From assembly GCA_037783415.1 (NCBI GenBank), contig JAZGTN010000027.1:806001-870000 (forward strand): a DNA stretch of 64,000 nt, read 5' to 3'. The notes below the pieces were generated by a model, which did not search any database, was not told where the DNA came from, and saw nothing but the letters and a program-made list of their open reading frames with translations. Source of the stretch: Leptasterias polaris. Its lineage: Eukaryota; Echinodermata; Asteroidea; Forcipulatida; Asteriidae. Both the position numbers and the translations under genes were made by a program. Positions 45,566-57,957 of the stretch are shown one piece after another. Every line of letters starts with the position of its first letter. Within the stretch, counting starts at the first letter, position 1.

Positions 45566-48500
45566 GTAAGCCTGCAGAGACGTTAAAATAGTTGGTTTAC
45601 ATTGTGAATATATATTATTTTGCCAGGTTTTCATAATCAGGCAGATCTTGTCATTCTTAACATGCTCTAAACAACAAGTGTTTGGAACCACACTCGCGTC
45701 ACAACACAACACACAAAAATGAGCAACGACAAATCGAATCAAATCGTTGAACATGGTTCGTTGTTTACATGTGACTGACTGTCTACTACCACGCCACGGT
45801 GACAGGCCGCGAACTATCCCATCCTTTATAAATTATATTAAACTCTGTGGATCAGATTTGTTGGTTCATGGCGGAATTTTCAAAGTTATATTAGAGCTTC
45901 TCGAGTTTTAATATGGTTTAGGCACTGAACACGTTTTGTAATTGTCAAAGACCAGTATTCTCACTTGGTGTATCCCAACATAAAATAACAAGCAAGCCTG
46001 TGAAAATTTGGGCTCAATTGGTCATTGAAGTTGCAAGAAAATGATGAAAGAAAAAACACCCTTGTTGTACAAATTAGTGTGCTTTCAGATAGGAATAAAA
46101 GGCTTCTGGCCAGAAGTCTTTTATTATTTTAGTGAGAAATTACCTCTTTCTCAAAAACTATGTTACTTCGGAGGGAGTCGTTTCTCACAATGTTTTATAC
46201 TATCAACAGCTCTCCGTTGCTCGTATACCAAGTAAGTTTTTATGCTAATATATATTTTGAGTAATTACCAAACGTGTACAGTGCCTTTAAATTGTTTTGA
46301 AAAAGAGTTTTAATTATTAACTTTATTTACTAAAATTAAAAAGGGAAGGGTAGCCCTGGACGCTGGAGGCCTTTTCACTATACAGTGCTAAAAAATGAGG
46401 GTCGTTTCTGGGGCGGAAACATTTCAGAACTCCATAAGTTAAAATTTTACATGTATTCTGTTCGAAGCTACAAGTACTATTACTAATTAATTCTTTGGAT
46501 TAACTTTCCATGACCAAATACATTTTTTGGACAGTGGGTTTTGGACATCAAACTCGGATATTCCTTAGTCATATAAATCTGTAATGTTCTGGAAATAAAT
46601 TTAGCTCTATTTACCATACACAATAATATTACAACAGGGAATGTTTTTGTCCAGCAATTTTGCAAGGAAATTAGACTGCACATGTTTTGTGTCCACTAAA
46701 TGCTAATTAGTATTATATTGAATAAAGAATAATGAATAATGAGTAGCAACTGATATTTTTTGTTGCATTTTACTCAAGTTACAAATGGTTCCAATAATCG
46801 CAAACCCGCGATCTGTCCAATACACCGATCCATTAAGCCCCGTCCATTTCTCATTGACCAATCACAGCCGCGAAATCTGATCACCATTTGAGCCGTTTGG
46901 TGATCTTTGCTCTAATGGTGATCAGGTTTCGTGGCTGTGATTGATCAACTCGTAAGGAGGCGGGGCTTAATGGATTGGTCTATTCCAATCATGATTGATG
47001 AATCGTTTTATTGCCCCATTTTAAAGATACTAGCCTTTCCCATAAAGTTAAAATATGCTAATTACATTCACACATGCAGACTAACACTATTGGTTTGGCA
47101 AATGCCATAGAGTTGTGCACTAGGCAGACGCACAAATGTGATGTGTCACGCACTCACGCCACCATCAGCCCGTACAAAAAGTCACAATAATCCCTCATTT
47201 TGCTAACCAGTACTAATAGTGCAAAACCTTGAACAAAATTTGCCAAGTCGTAGCTCGTTGGTCTAGATGTAAGGGACAGAACCAAGAGAACTATCACTGC
47301 CCAATTTGCTGTGCATAGACAAACAAGGGAAATCATTCACAGTAAAGTATAATTCTATTTCGTTCATTCTAGCCATACCAGTAACAATTATTACACCCCA
47401 AAAAGAGCGAGTTCGAGGGTGCACCATGGTCAAGAAAAGGTAGAATATTTTGACTTGTACCCAGGCTGGTCGACCATTGGTTGACTACTGTAGTCGACCA
47501 TGTGGAATCAGCCTGAGGACCATTGTTTCTTCCCTGGTCCCGATAGCCTTGTTTCATGCAAAATCGAGTGAAGTGACACTATGGTTGACTAGACTTCCAA
47601 ACAAGTTGATTGAGTGAGTACGTCACTGTGCATGTATGTTGCTAGTCAGTGGTAAACCGCGGGTTGTCTAAATGTGCACACTCAAACTTGCTCATTCTTG
47701 ATACAACAGTTATTTTCCTCATTTCCCTGTTGCTTGTTTTGTTTCCTAAACAAATAATTAGTACATAGTGTACAATGTACATCAACCAATTTAAATGTCT
47801 GTAACTGTAGATAAAATTCAAAACATTTTTTTCTTTCAAAATGAATCCAACCACCACGTTTCTGCCCCAAAATAGCCTATTTGAGATATAGGTCAGTTGA
47901 TATGCCCTTAAAATAAATTGATTTAATATATTTTTATACTTCACAATTGCCCCATGCCCCTGGTCATTGCCTTGGTTGATGCCTCGGTCTTGAAACGATT
48001 CAGCAGAAATTTAAATTTCCATCATACAGGTGACCTTTCACTTGGGAAAAAGACTGTGTTCCCTTTAAAAGAACAAAGTAACAGGCCTTCCATAGATACA
48101 TTTCAGTATTTGTACGCTGTCAATTAAAATCAAATACTTTTTTAAAGGCTGTCAGTGGGTACGTTCAGACATGGGGTTAAATTAACCCTTAAACCAAGCA
48201 CCAGCATGGGTGTCCACAAGATAAACTTAATCCAAACTGGGCTTGCGTTCACACATTAAGTTTATTCTTGTCCAGCGGACTAAACTGACCCACGAGGTTG
48301 ATTACTGGGTCATGCATCGTCGACCCTTACCGACTGCTAGTTCCGGTTCACACATTGCGCACTTTGCTGTTTTTTTTACAACGCTAGTTGCTATGCTGAC
48401 AACAACAAATGGCGCCTGCCGAACGCCTTTTGGTTTTTTCATTTTTTACTGCCGTCTCCGACGAAGGAGAATACCGGGGATGTGAAGGGAAGGCAGCGGT

Positions 48501-51500
48501 AGGGCCAATAATTTTCCGCGATCGCGGAAAACGAACGGAATTCGCAGAATCTTAAGTTTACGGAGGACAAAATCATCACATTCACAGCCCGTTCTTAAAA
48601 ATTTTTTTTCACCCAAATTACATTTTCTCCCTCCCTTTCATCAACAACCATACACAAACCAGCTTACCCCTGCTCTATTGTACACACACATTGATTGTTC
48701 ACTCATAAAGGTCTCGAATCAACCGTAAACTTTCAACATTTTGTTGCCAAAGCGAAAACAAAATGGCTGACGACATGTTTCTGCGTGATGTGCATTTTTT
48801 GATACGGCAGCGGCTGTTACGTGTTTCTAACTTGTTTTTGTTGCACCGATCAGTGCAGTAATTTGTTTAAGAAATTGCAAACTCCGGAACTGAATCGGCC
48901 GATGATTAATTGAGAGTTTTTGAACATGAAACGGAATTTGTTGTGTCTGAAATGGAATTCAAGGGTTTTAAAAAAACAGAATTTGCACTTTTCTTAAATG
49001 GAAAATCATTGGTGCTACAGTGGAGAAACGCAAGAGGAGTAGAATTGTTCGTCTCTGTGCAGAGGAACGCTGTGGTCGATGACGATTTTGGCTATTATGT
49101 GAAGGACGGTAGGCAACGATTGGCAGCCAGCCACAGCTAGCTTCATCGAACCACAAACACACGCACGTGCGCATGCATGCGATTGACAAACATTAGGATG
49201 ACGTCACCTTTTTGCCGCGGTCGGGGTCACACACAGAGTAAAATAGACCGGAAGTGGCAGGTCAGTTGCGTTCCAACGATAGTTTATTGGGCCTCGCAGC
49301 GGGAGGTAGGTCGTAAAACCTGGGCTAAACTGCGTTAGTCCACCTTTTTTTCCGGTCTAGAATAGCCCACTTCTGTGGGTCAAATTGACCCTCGCGGACT
49401 GGTTTTTTGCGTTCCAACAGAGGGTTATTCTAACACTTTTGGATTAAGGGTTAGTTTAACTCCACGTCTGAACGTACCCAGTGTATTGCAAGGTTTACAT
49501 TCTTTGAAATTTATGAGGTGGAGTTTCTACATGTTTTAATTTCAGCTTCAAAGTAATCAGCATTAATTGAAATCTTGTGTACATAAACCAAACAAACATA
49601 CACATAAATTGGATGTCAGATGGGTTTAGAATGGGTAGTTACTGGCTGGACTACAGTCAGTTTCAGTTTGCAAACATAAATAAACTGTAGTGCTGAAAGG
49701 ATGATTTGAAATGATAAACTGACAGTCTGACACCCTGGCTAGTTGATTGCATTCCTTATCACTCTAGTGTCATTTGTAAATTTTTTCGTATCCATCAGTG
49801 ATCAAGCATAACTCAAAAGTGAATCTCTTTTGATGTTTGAAGGGAATGTATAGTATACACTCCTAGTCCTGGTCCTTTTTTGTTATTGCCAACCTTTTTG
49901 AAAATGTAATCTTCACCCAAATAGTGAGGCATGTAACTTTTCATCGGATCCAATTTCCTCTTTACTCTTTAATGTGGGTTCAGGGTTCTCCCCAGATTTT
50001 TCCAAAACTGTGGGGCATTCTGGACCCAAATTTGTGGATGTTTGGCCGAAGCTCGCTGAATTGAAACAAGGTCTTTGGAATGTTTTCTACTTAGTGTTTA
50101 TCTTGGCTTTAAAAACCCTACTGTGCAATCTGGAGCATTCTATGGTTTTCTCTGGATGTTTTTTGTGAAAATTTGAAGAAAAAAAAATGTTGAACCAACG
50201 ACCTCCGGTTTAACGTGCCGGCACTCTACCAACTGAGCTATCTAGCCCTATGTTGGCGGTCTCCCTATTTTGTCAATATCTTTGTTCGGGGGGTGCCAGT
50301 CAGAAGCCATACAACCGCAAACTGCCGTGTAGCCAGGGATCACACCCAAGTATACGATACAACCTGGGAAGCGGCAGCCAGGGGATCACCTTTAGGGGAT
50401 GCGACTTTTTATATCAGATATCAAATAATAAACCACAAGGGAAACTGACTGGGTAAATGTTTAAATGATTTTTTTAAAATGATTTTTCTTTGTTCAACCC
50501 AAAATCATTTAAACATTTACCCAGTCAGTTTCCCTTGTGGTTTATTATTTGATATAAAAAAAAGTTATCGGCTGAAATGTGCACGCAATTCACGCGTAGG
50601 CAGTTTACTCTCCTTTTCAGTCTCAATAATTGGATGTATGTTGACCTGAATGTTTCCACATTGGTGGTTAATGTCTCCTGTAAATAAGGGCTGTGTTCTC
50701 CCCATGCACAAGCTAGTGAATCGGGGCCGGTACAGGTAAATTGCGTGCCAATACTAGGCGAATTAATAGGGCCAAGATACGCAATAATGACTGCACACTA
50801 TTAATGGATAAAAAGTCTAAATGATGGTCATGTACTTAATAAGACGGGTTACTCTGTTTATTATTAAGAGTTTTTTTTAAGTTTTAAAGAGTTGTAAAAT
50901 TGTTAGTGTACATTTGTTTTAAGTTCCCCAGTTGTAAGTAATTCAGAATGATGCAAACTGTTGTACATGTGTACATGTGTACTTCTATTTCTGATTTGTA
51001 ATGTACCTTTACTGAGTACGTGAAGGCATATCTTTTGATGATACAGAGCTCATTTTACATGTGCACTCATCAATACAAGGGTACATTCGTACATGTACAG
51101 CTGTCATCAGTCCTTTAATTCATGCTCACTTAAAACCATGGTTGACAGTAAATCAGTATCCATATAGGATTGCCCGCTGAAACACATGGTGCAGAATTTC
51201 AGGGCAGGGATGATTGCTCCTTGTTTTTGTTAGGCAGTGTGTTGTGTATTAATCATGCTAGCCATATTAGTGACAGCGCTGTACATATTTATTCTTACTG
51301 GCATGTCAAATTATAAAGTATCTATATGCCAAATTTATTAACAGCCCCTTAACATTTTCTTTTTCAGTGAAAACATTTGTTTTGATACAAAAATACACTC
51401 TGAACTTCTCACAGTATTTGGGGTTTGACTAGTATTAGTAATAAACACATTTTTTTATTTTTTTTATTTTCAGAAGTGGAGGTTGAAAATTTTCAAATAG

Positions 51501-54500
51501 ATGTTGTTTATATCTAGCTAGGTACAATTGTAATGTAGAGTACCAAGTTTCTTCAATGGCAGTTGGTTTTGACTAAATCAAAGAAGAAAAAACATCTTTT
51601 CAAGTTTTTCCTCGTAAATTGTGTGCTTTTCAGCCTTGGTTTTCATAAAAATGCAGTTAGTAAATGAATCATTTCATTGTATTCCATATGAATTTACTGC
51701 ATACATTGTAGGCCTACGTGTACATATTCATCTGCTAGGGTAGAAGACTACCCTTAGTCACCCTTGATCCGAGTTGGTGGCTACAGCTACAGCTACGACT
51801 GTTGCTAAGGGTGTTGCTAAGGACGTACTATACTTCACCGCATGATGACGCGGAAAATTCAGCAATAGCCATAGCCGCCAATTCAGACAGGGCTTCAAAT
51901 AGTGAGACAGATCGTGAACATACAGTACGTGTACGGATGCAGGGATTCATGCTGTATTGTATTGTACACACTACACCTCCCACAAATACTAGCCTGTTTT
52001 GCATACAGCAGTGCAAAGTGCGGTCTAGCGTGTAAATATATGGAGCTTTGTTGACATTTAAATCTCCATTGAATGAAACAGTGATAATCACACAAACAAA
52101 CTACATATGTACATGTTTTGCCCAAGGACTAGCATTTACGCATGGCATGTACAGTGGTACATGCACTGAGCAGCAATACTATGTTTTGAGCATGCATAAC
52201 TGTACATGTATGCACATTCAGTGTAAAGTGTAGTATATCCAATTTGTACTTATAAAAACAATTAAGATCTGTTAATATACTGTGCATGTATTGTACACAA
52301 GGTTCGTGTAGCATTGTTTTTTTTGGGGGGGGAAGTAGTGCATACTACAATCTGCAGTTTGAATCAGTTTTTAAACAATGTACGCTTCTGAAAGAAAATA
52401 ATTTTAAAAGCTACATATTAAACTTGCATCAGGGACTGGGGAGTATCCAGTGCTAAAACACACATCGGTGTATGGGTAAAACACAAATAACATAACACAA
52501 ATAACATTCTTTATCCCGGATGATTTATCATCTACAGTATGAAAATGGTTGCGGTAGCCACTGCTTAAATAAAGGATTCAAACTGCCTCTAGCCACCAGG
52601 CAATCTCGGTGGTCTAGTGGTAAGACACCTGCTGTACAATGTCAAAGGTTGTGGGTTTGAATCCCAATTGAGCAGTAGTGGATTTTGTTTTAACAGGAGT
52701 ATACCGTGCTTTCATCACACATCAGTGTATAGTGTGTATGGGTAAACACAAATAATATTACTTTAATTCAAACTTAAATTTGAGTTCTTCACTTATGTGC
52801 GTTTCTTGTTTATTTCCTTAAACTTTGTACTCTCTCTGATTAGAATCTTTATTGGTCAAATTTTGTAATTTGGTTTTTGAATTTTGAATTTTTTGTTTTG
52901 AAGTACTGTTTCATTAACCTAGTGTATGTTTTATTGTAAAGTTTCCTTTTAAACCTTTCTTTTATTGTGTGAGTGTGAGGCTATCTTTATTTTATTTTTT
53001 TCTTGGTTTGTGAACCAATTGTATACCTTAAAAAACCTCCAGGGAACTAAGGATAAATGAAGCGTCAATGAAGTTGCACAAATTTGAAAAATGCTTGTCC
53101 TTTAATGAATTTTGAGTTACGATCAACCAAATACACACAGTAAAAAGCTCATACTGCAAATTTGATTGCTGTTTATATCTTGCATGAAGTGTTGCATGTA
53201 TTAACTTACTCACAAAATTAAATTGGATGATTTTGAGCAGCACTAAATTTCGCTCGAAACAGAATGAAGTGGTGTTTAAATTGGCTGCTTATTTGCTGAA
53301 ATTGACTGAAATACCTATTACTGCATATTGTACTACCTATGATTTATTAGCAAACAGAGTAAAATTATCAGACATGATTAAAGAGAATGCAAAAAGAGGA
53401 AGGTTTAAAGTGACAAACAATTAGAAAATTGGTTTCTGTAAACTATAAGTTGTTATCATTATTTGTATTGATTTAAAAAAATAACAATTTTATGGTAGCT
53501 TTCAATAAGCCAAATTTATTGGTACACTATTTTTACAATGTTTTTGTACATATCAGTCGCCAATCTAAAATGTGATTATTATTGTGTATTGTGACTGTAG
53601 ATGATTGTAAATGTCTATCTAAGCAACAAGGCAGACGTGGTTGCCGAGCTACCCATCACGCCTGAGACGACGTGTCGTGATGTTGTAGATTGCTGTAAGG
53701 AGGTCGGAGAGGAACAATGTCACCTGGCAGAGCTGTGGAGAGGTTGTGGTAAGGACACTTTTGGGGGAAGACAATTTTTACCAAAACTGTCTTGTGTCTG
53801 GGGTTTTTCATGTTATCAAGAAAACAGTGCACACAAACAAATTGTTTGGTTATCTTTTTCCAGAATAGTTACTAAAAGAAATTGTGTCAAAATGTTAAAG
53901 TTTGTCTTATGTCAAAAAAGATGACAGAGTTGCATTTGGGATTGAAAAAGTGGCAGATGAAAATTGTGCACACACATATCTTTTTGCTATCTTTTTCCAG
54001 AATAAGTACTGAAAGAAATGGTGTCAAAATGTTTAAGTTTGTCTTTTCTGTTCAAAAAAGATGACACAGAGTCGCACTTGGCATTGAAAAAGTGGCCGAT
54101 GATATTTTCCTTGATGCAATAAGTTTAACAATTGTAAATGGTAAAATTGAGTCAATTTTATGGCTGAAAATTGGCGGGCAGCTGCCCAACCGTGGCTGGC
54201 TGACCATCCTGGTGGCCAGCTGTCCAGAGCCATCCAAAATCCTTCCTAGGCCTCTGTGATCCAATGGATAGCTGGATGGCTAAATGAGACAAGTCCACAG
54301 CTTAAGTACTGTACTTAACAAACACTGTAGATTCCCAAACTGTGATTGTTCTGCCCTGTCTATTCCAGTGAGTACATACATGTATTAGTCATGGGTTTTT
54401 CTCAAGGAACTAATCATCTAAATCTTCCTCAAGATTATCAGATTATCCTCGTTGAGAAATCTGCATGATCAACATTTTTGATAAGATTATCCCCGAGTCA

Positions 54501-57500
54501 ATCCCAAGAAGTATGTGATTTGTGGGTTGATGGAGTAAAAGGATGAATGGAGCTCAAAGATTTAATGCCATGAGAATCTTTATTTCCCCATCATTTTCTG
54601 TTCCATATAGTCACGACAGTGTGCTTTGTTCCTCGTATGGAGTAAAATCAATTACATGAATGTAAATGTGACACAAATGATTACAATGTTTCTTAGAATA
54701 GCCTGGTCATCCAAATTGTTGTAAATTATACAAAAAATGGGTGTTGAAATTGCTCATTTGCACTAATGAAAATGTGGGTTGTACAAATTTAAAATAATCC
54801 TCTGCTACTCCAAAGACGCCCAGATACAGGCCTTGAATTAACCCAAGGCACCCACAGCAATTGCCGTGGTGCCCTTTGCAAATTTCCAGTACAAATCTAC
54901 ATTTTCCTTTGTAGAAGTGCCCCTTACGAGAAGAAAATTGCTGTGCCCCTTCAAGAGCGAAGTTCAAGGCTGACTACATTGCAAATACATTGCTGACTAA
55001 ACATGTAGAGCTTGTTACTTGTGCATGTAGTATAGAAGTGGTGCCGTCCAGGCCAAACCAAAACATCTACACGCAGTTTCGGCCTGGCGGTTTGCGCACT
55101 TTAACGTATTAAGCATACATTTTTATTTGGAGTTGCAACATGAGTCAGATCACCTTTTAATTGTGTGAACTTTGATGTCACTCCTTTATGCAAAACAAGA
55201 GTTGTGCAAGAATATCAAATTGTTCATTATTTATATCTAGACTAACCATGCATCGTCACATTGTACATGTTTATATGAGTTAGGGTAATTTTTAAACCCC
55301 CCCCCCCCAAACAAACCGAAAAGCAACAACAACAACCCACAACCAAACAAAGTTATGTACAAGTTGCAGAAGTCTTTTAGGGTAATTTAATGGAACACTG
55401 GTTTAGTGATTCACGTTCTAGATTTTCAACTGAAATTTGTTTGTAAGTGACAAGGCGCAACAGATGGTCAATTAAGATTTTGGAATACTTTGATTCCCCT
55501 GAATCTAAAAAGTCTGCTCAGTAAAGCTCCATTTCATTTGACATTTCATTCCCAGATAATCTCAGAAGTGTTCACCATTCAGAATTGTTGGAATGTTGTT
55601 AATACCGTAATCAAAAAACACAATTGTGTTGTTTTTGATAACTTTATTATGGCTGGGAAGTTAAGCATGTGAATGTTGTCAGCACATTCTGTTCCAGTCA
55701 TTTGCCACAGTAGAGTTTCATGTCAAACCATTTTCATCGAGTCTTCACAGGTGATAACCTCAGATTGGCCCGGGTTTTTTTCCCGATTTGTTTTGACAGG
55801 AAGATCAAAGGTTTACCATGGGGATCAGGATAAATAAATGCACAGAGCTCTGGAAAAGGAGTGTGTAACTATTTTAGAGTTATCACAATGTAGTAAATTT
55901 TAGTCCAAAGCAGTTATAATACACTCTTTTGGAAGGAGGTGTTTAACTATTGCCGAACAGTTAATCACTCATTCAAAACTGTTACACACCCATGTCCAAA
56001 GAAGTGTGTGACTGTAATATTATAGTTTTGCACTCCTTCAAAACAGTTCCACACTCTTTTGCAAAGGTGTTCTAAAACAGTTACACACCGGATGAATTCA
56101 AGTTAAATGCAGATTCATATTTTTTAAGGTTAAACATTTAGGTCCTATTCTCCATCAGTCACCTCTGTTGAAATGCTGTAAACAAATGGTAATGAGTACA
56201 GAGGTAGGAAACATCGTCAGTGTATTTCTAACAATCGAAGATAAATTCAAGTTAAAGGCTGATTCAGTTTTTAAGGTAAAACATCAGGTCCTGAAGTCAA
56301 TGAGTTGCCTCTTTTGAAATGCTGTAAACAAATTGTTATCTCATTTGGTATTAAACTTGTAAATCATATGAGACAATTGGAATGTCAGCAACCGAGCGAC
56401 CTGATGAACCCATGAACATTCCTGTCGTATTGAAACGCTCAACCAGCGTTATCAGCAGGTGTGATCTTTCCAGGATAGAGAATATCGTTAACGTCTCATC
56501 TCGTGGAATCTCAGACTATTTCCCCCCCTGCTCTGGTGATAATGAGAATCCCCACAAGCCCAACCTTAGAAAGTTTACTTAAACTCACCACTCATTGCCC
56601 ACCAAACTTTTTAACAATGTTCATTTACGTAGAATCCAGTTATTTTTTTGATTGGACTAAATTATCTCCCGCTTTCCCTGTGATCAGTGTTGTAATTTGT
56701 TCCAGCGTGATATCTGAGTTTCAGGCATTTGGACTGGAATTTTTGATGAATTTTTGAGAAGCTTTTGGGAAACAAAAAGGATAGGTGGACATGCGGTATG
56801 TAGTGTGTTAAAACCAACACTTTCAAAGACTGAAATTTGGTTTTACTTATTAAACTACATAGCAGAGCAAATAGATTCAATTACATGTAAAACCTTGAAA
56901 TTAAGTTTGAAAAATACATACATGTTTTTTGTAGCTAGCTTGCAGCTCACAAACCAACTGGCTCTTTTCAAAGCCAACACTTCTTCGTGGAAGAGATCAA
57001 TACATGGTGCACCTGAAAACATTATAATTACTTATCTCCGCCACGAAATGCCTCAAATTCTATGTAATGATGAATTCTTCGAACAAATTTTGCTAAGAAT
57101 CAGACAGTTACATTTACTTTGAAATGTTACATGTACCTATAGGTCTGATCTCCGAGTGAAATAAATTAAGTTTGACATTAGAACTAATTTTGTCCATTTC
57201 AGTTAGTTCCAGCCTTGTAAGTTGTAAGGCCTAACAAAAATATAGTTTTGTTTCCTGTAACATGCTGGGTAAGAGAAGAGAGTGTTGGTAGGTATAGAAA
57301 CAAACATTTTTGGGGAACACACCTCTCATGTGCACACAGAAAAATGAAGTGAAAAATAAGTGGGATGGCGATACGAATAGATTTAAAACTTTTGTTGCAA
57401 TCAGATTTGATAAAGTATTTAAGTTAAGTCCTGAAGTTGGTCAGCAAAAAAAAAATATCTTCATTTTTTCTAACATTTTATTTATTACATTTCTTAAGGT

Positions 57501-57957
57501 TAGCTGGTTTTTGAACGGTGGGTGGGTGACAGGGAACTAAACTTTTTTTGTTTGCCCTATTAACACAAATATTTTCACCATGCAATAAATCTGAGTACTA
57601 TGTAAATATTTTGTTAACAATAAATTGTTCACACTAAAAACAAGTTGTCAAGTACTTGAGAAATGATAACAAACCCAAATTGAATTCACTTGCCGTCAAA
57701 CTTTTACTTGCCAATGCTTTGATTTGGAGTAATTTTTTTCTTTACGTTTACAATGAAAAAAGGCCACATCCGCATTATCACACACTTTTTGCAATTCTGA
57801 ATGTTTTTAAACTCACATTGTTTTCCAACAGAGCGACCCATTGGACCAGAAGAGCGTATCTCTGACATTCTTAGGCAGTGGGGCATCCATAGCAACGAGG
57901 TGAAATTCTACTTGCGTCACGAAAGTGCTAAGATGGAGGATTCCAGCCGAGATCAAG
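45542..57957 (+). CDS. PPP1R13B/TP53BP2-like: ASPP-family gene, 5' end (exons 1-3, 3' incomplete)
   Basis: Gene-level entry. ASPP proteins bind p53-family members and PP1 through C-terminal ankyrin repeats and SH3. Only the N-terminal Ras-association/ubiquitin-like domain is in the window: exons 45542-45565, 53601-53748 and 57832-57957, about 99 residues. Spliced text includes [36 protein letters not shown] and [14 protein letters not shown]. These match the human ASPP1/2 N termini block by block (VYLSN, TPET-CRDVV, CHLAE-W-G-ERP, EV-FFLRHE). The coiled coil, proline-rich region, ankyrin and SH3 exons were searched for in 57958-64000 and not seen, so they should lie beyond the right edge. Confidence 0.9.
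45918..46290. mobile_element. ~370-bp TIR element, AGGCACTG-ACACGTTT family
   Basis: Left TTTAGGCACTGAACACGTTT, right AAACGTGTACAGTGCCTTTA A. Interior has AATTGTCAAAGACCAGTATT, GTGAAAATTTGGGCTCAATT and CAATGTTTTATACTATCAAC. A fragment of the same family (GTCAAAGACCAGTCTATCTG) occurs near 41178 in a POLH intron. Confidence 0.8.
46819..46984 (-). mobile_element. 166-bp hairpin MITE, CCATTAAGCC family, copy 2
   Basis: Reverse complement of the 11952 element with few differences along its whole length, including the ends (AATACACCGATCCATTAAGC). Sits in ASPP intron 1. Identical span suggests precise mobilisation. Confidence 0.85.
48156..49480. mobile_element. 1.3-kb non-autonomous DNA transposon in ASPP intron 1
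   Basis: Left end GGTACGTTCAGACATGGGGT then TAAATTAACCCTTAAACCAA. Right end TTGGATTAAGGGTTAGTTTA then ACTCCACGTCTGAACGTACC, an inverted repeat of about 40 bp. Both sides are flanked by CAGTG, a possible 5-bp target duplication, though TIR edge and duplication overlap in sequence. Internal frames are short and none resembles a transposase. Subterminal inverted segments (TGACCCACGAGG / GTGGGTCAAATTGACCCTCG) are also present. Superfamily not assigned. Confidence 0.78.
50195..50540 (-). mobile_element. tRNA-derived SINE-like element, copy 2, with palindromic tail
   Basis: On the - strand reads TAGGGCTAGATAGCTCAGTT GGTAGAGTGCCGGCACGTTA followed by GTCGTTGGTTC, a clear tRNA-like A box and B box. 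At the other end AAACTGACTGGGTAAATGTT TAAATGATTTT is repeated as its complement (50460-50530), making a fold-back tail. Confidence 0.78.
51764..51893. mobile_element. GGCTACGGCTA hairpin element, copy 5, in ASPP intron 1
   Basis: Left ATCCGAGTTGGTGGCTACAG, right AGCCATAGCCGCCAATTCAG. The center has two GTTGCTAAGG units, as in the other copies. Confidence 0.7.
52450..52755 (+). mobile_element. tRNA-like core flanked by direct repeats
   Basis: CTCGGTGGTCTAGTGGTAAG ACACCTG ... GGTTTGAATCCCAATTGAG folds as a tRNA-like cloverleaf (acceptor CTCGGT/ATTGAG), with A and B boxes. It is flanked by similar direct repeats CACATCGGTGTATGGGTAAA (about 52461) and CACATCAGTGTATAG...GGGTAAACACAAATAA (about 52716). 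T-loop TTTGAAT and weak stems argue against a functional tRNA. Confidence 0.5.
53601..53748 (+). CDS. ASPP exon 2 (RA/ubiquitin-like domain)
   Basis: Acceptor GACTGTAG, donor GTAAGG. Encodes [40 protein letters not shown] and HLAELWRGC, ending in phase 1. [12 protein letters not shown] is almost identical to human ASPP1. Confidence 0.95.
54828..54968 (-). repeat. Dispersed repeat with GGCACC-CACGGCAATTG core, copy 1
   Basis: CCTTGAATTAACCCAAGGCA, CAGCAATTGCCGTGGTGCCC, AAGTGCCCCTTACG, CAAGAGCGAAGTTCAAGGC. Reverse complement aligns with 60798-60960. Confidence 0.65.
56095..56345. repeat. Tandem duplicated ~100-bp block in ASPP intron 2
   Basis: ATTCAAGTTAAATGCAGATT...GAAATGCTGTAAACAAAT at 56096 is repeated, diverged, from 56246 (ATTCAAGTTAAAGGCTGATT). 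It follows a cluster of GTTACACAC / GTGTGTAACT motifs at 55858-56090. Confidence 0.65.
57832..57957 (+). CDS. ASPP exon 3 (end of RA/ubiquitin-like domain)
   Basis: Acceptor CCAACAG, donor GTGGGT. Completes Glu, then [20 protein letters not shown] and [21 protein letters not shown]. Matches ERP...L-RWG-RREEVKFFLRHED of human ASPP1. Confidence 0.95.

Larger units (their letters stand above)
45566..53600 (+). other. ASPP intron 1
   Basis: 8.0 kb GT-AG intron. Contains mobile-element copies at 45918-46290, 46819-46984, 48156-49480, 50195-50540, 51764-51893 and about 52450-52755. No additional conserved exon was recognised. Confidence 0.6.

Noticed and set aside
48910..49140. 76-codon frame within the 1.3-kb transposon as a transposase remnant
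   Set aside because: No catalytic motif or family similarity is visible; too short to support.
52608..52680. Possible tRNA gene
   Set aside because: Stems are imperfect, the T loop lacks the usual TTCGA, and it is embedded in a repeat; called SINE-like instead.
56757..57122. 122-codon + frame between ASPP exons 2 and 3
   Set aside because: ASPP protein is contiguous across exons 2-3 without it, and no motif is recognisable.
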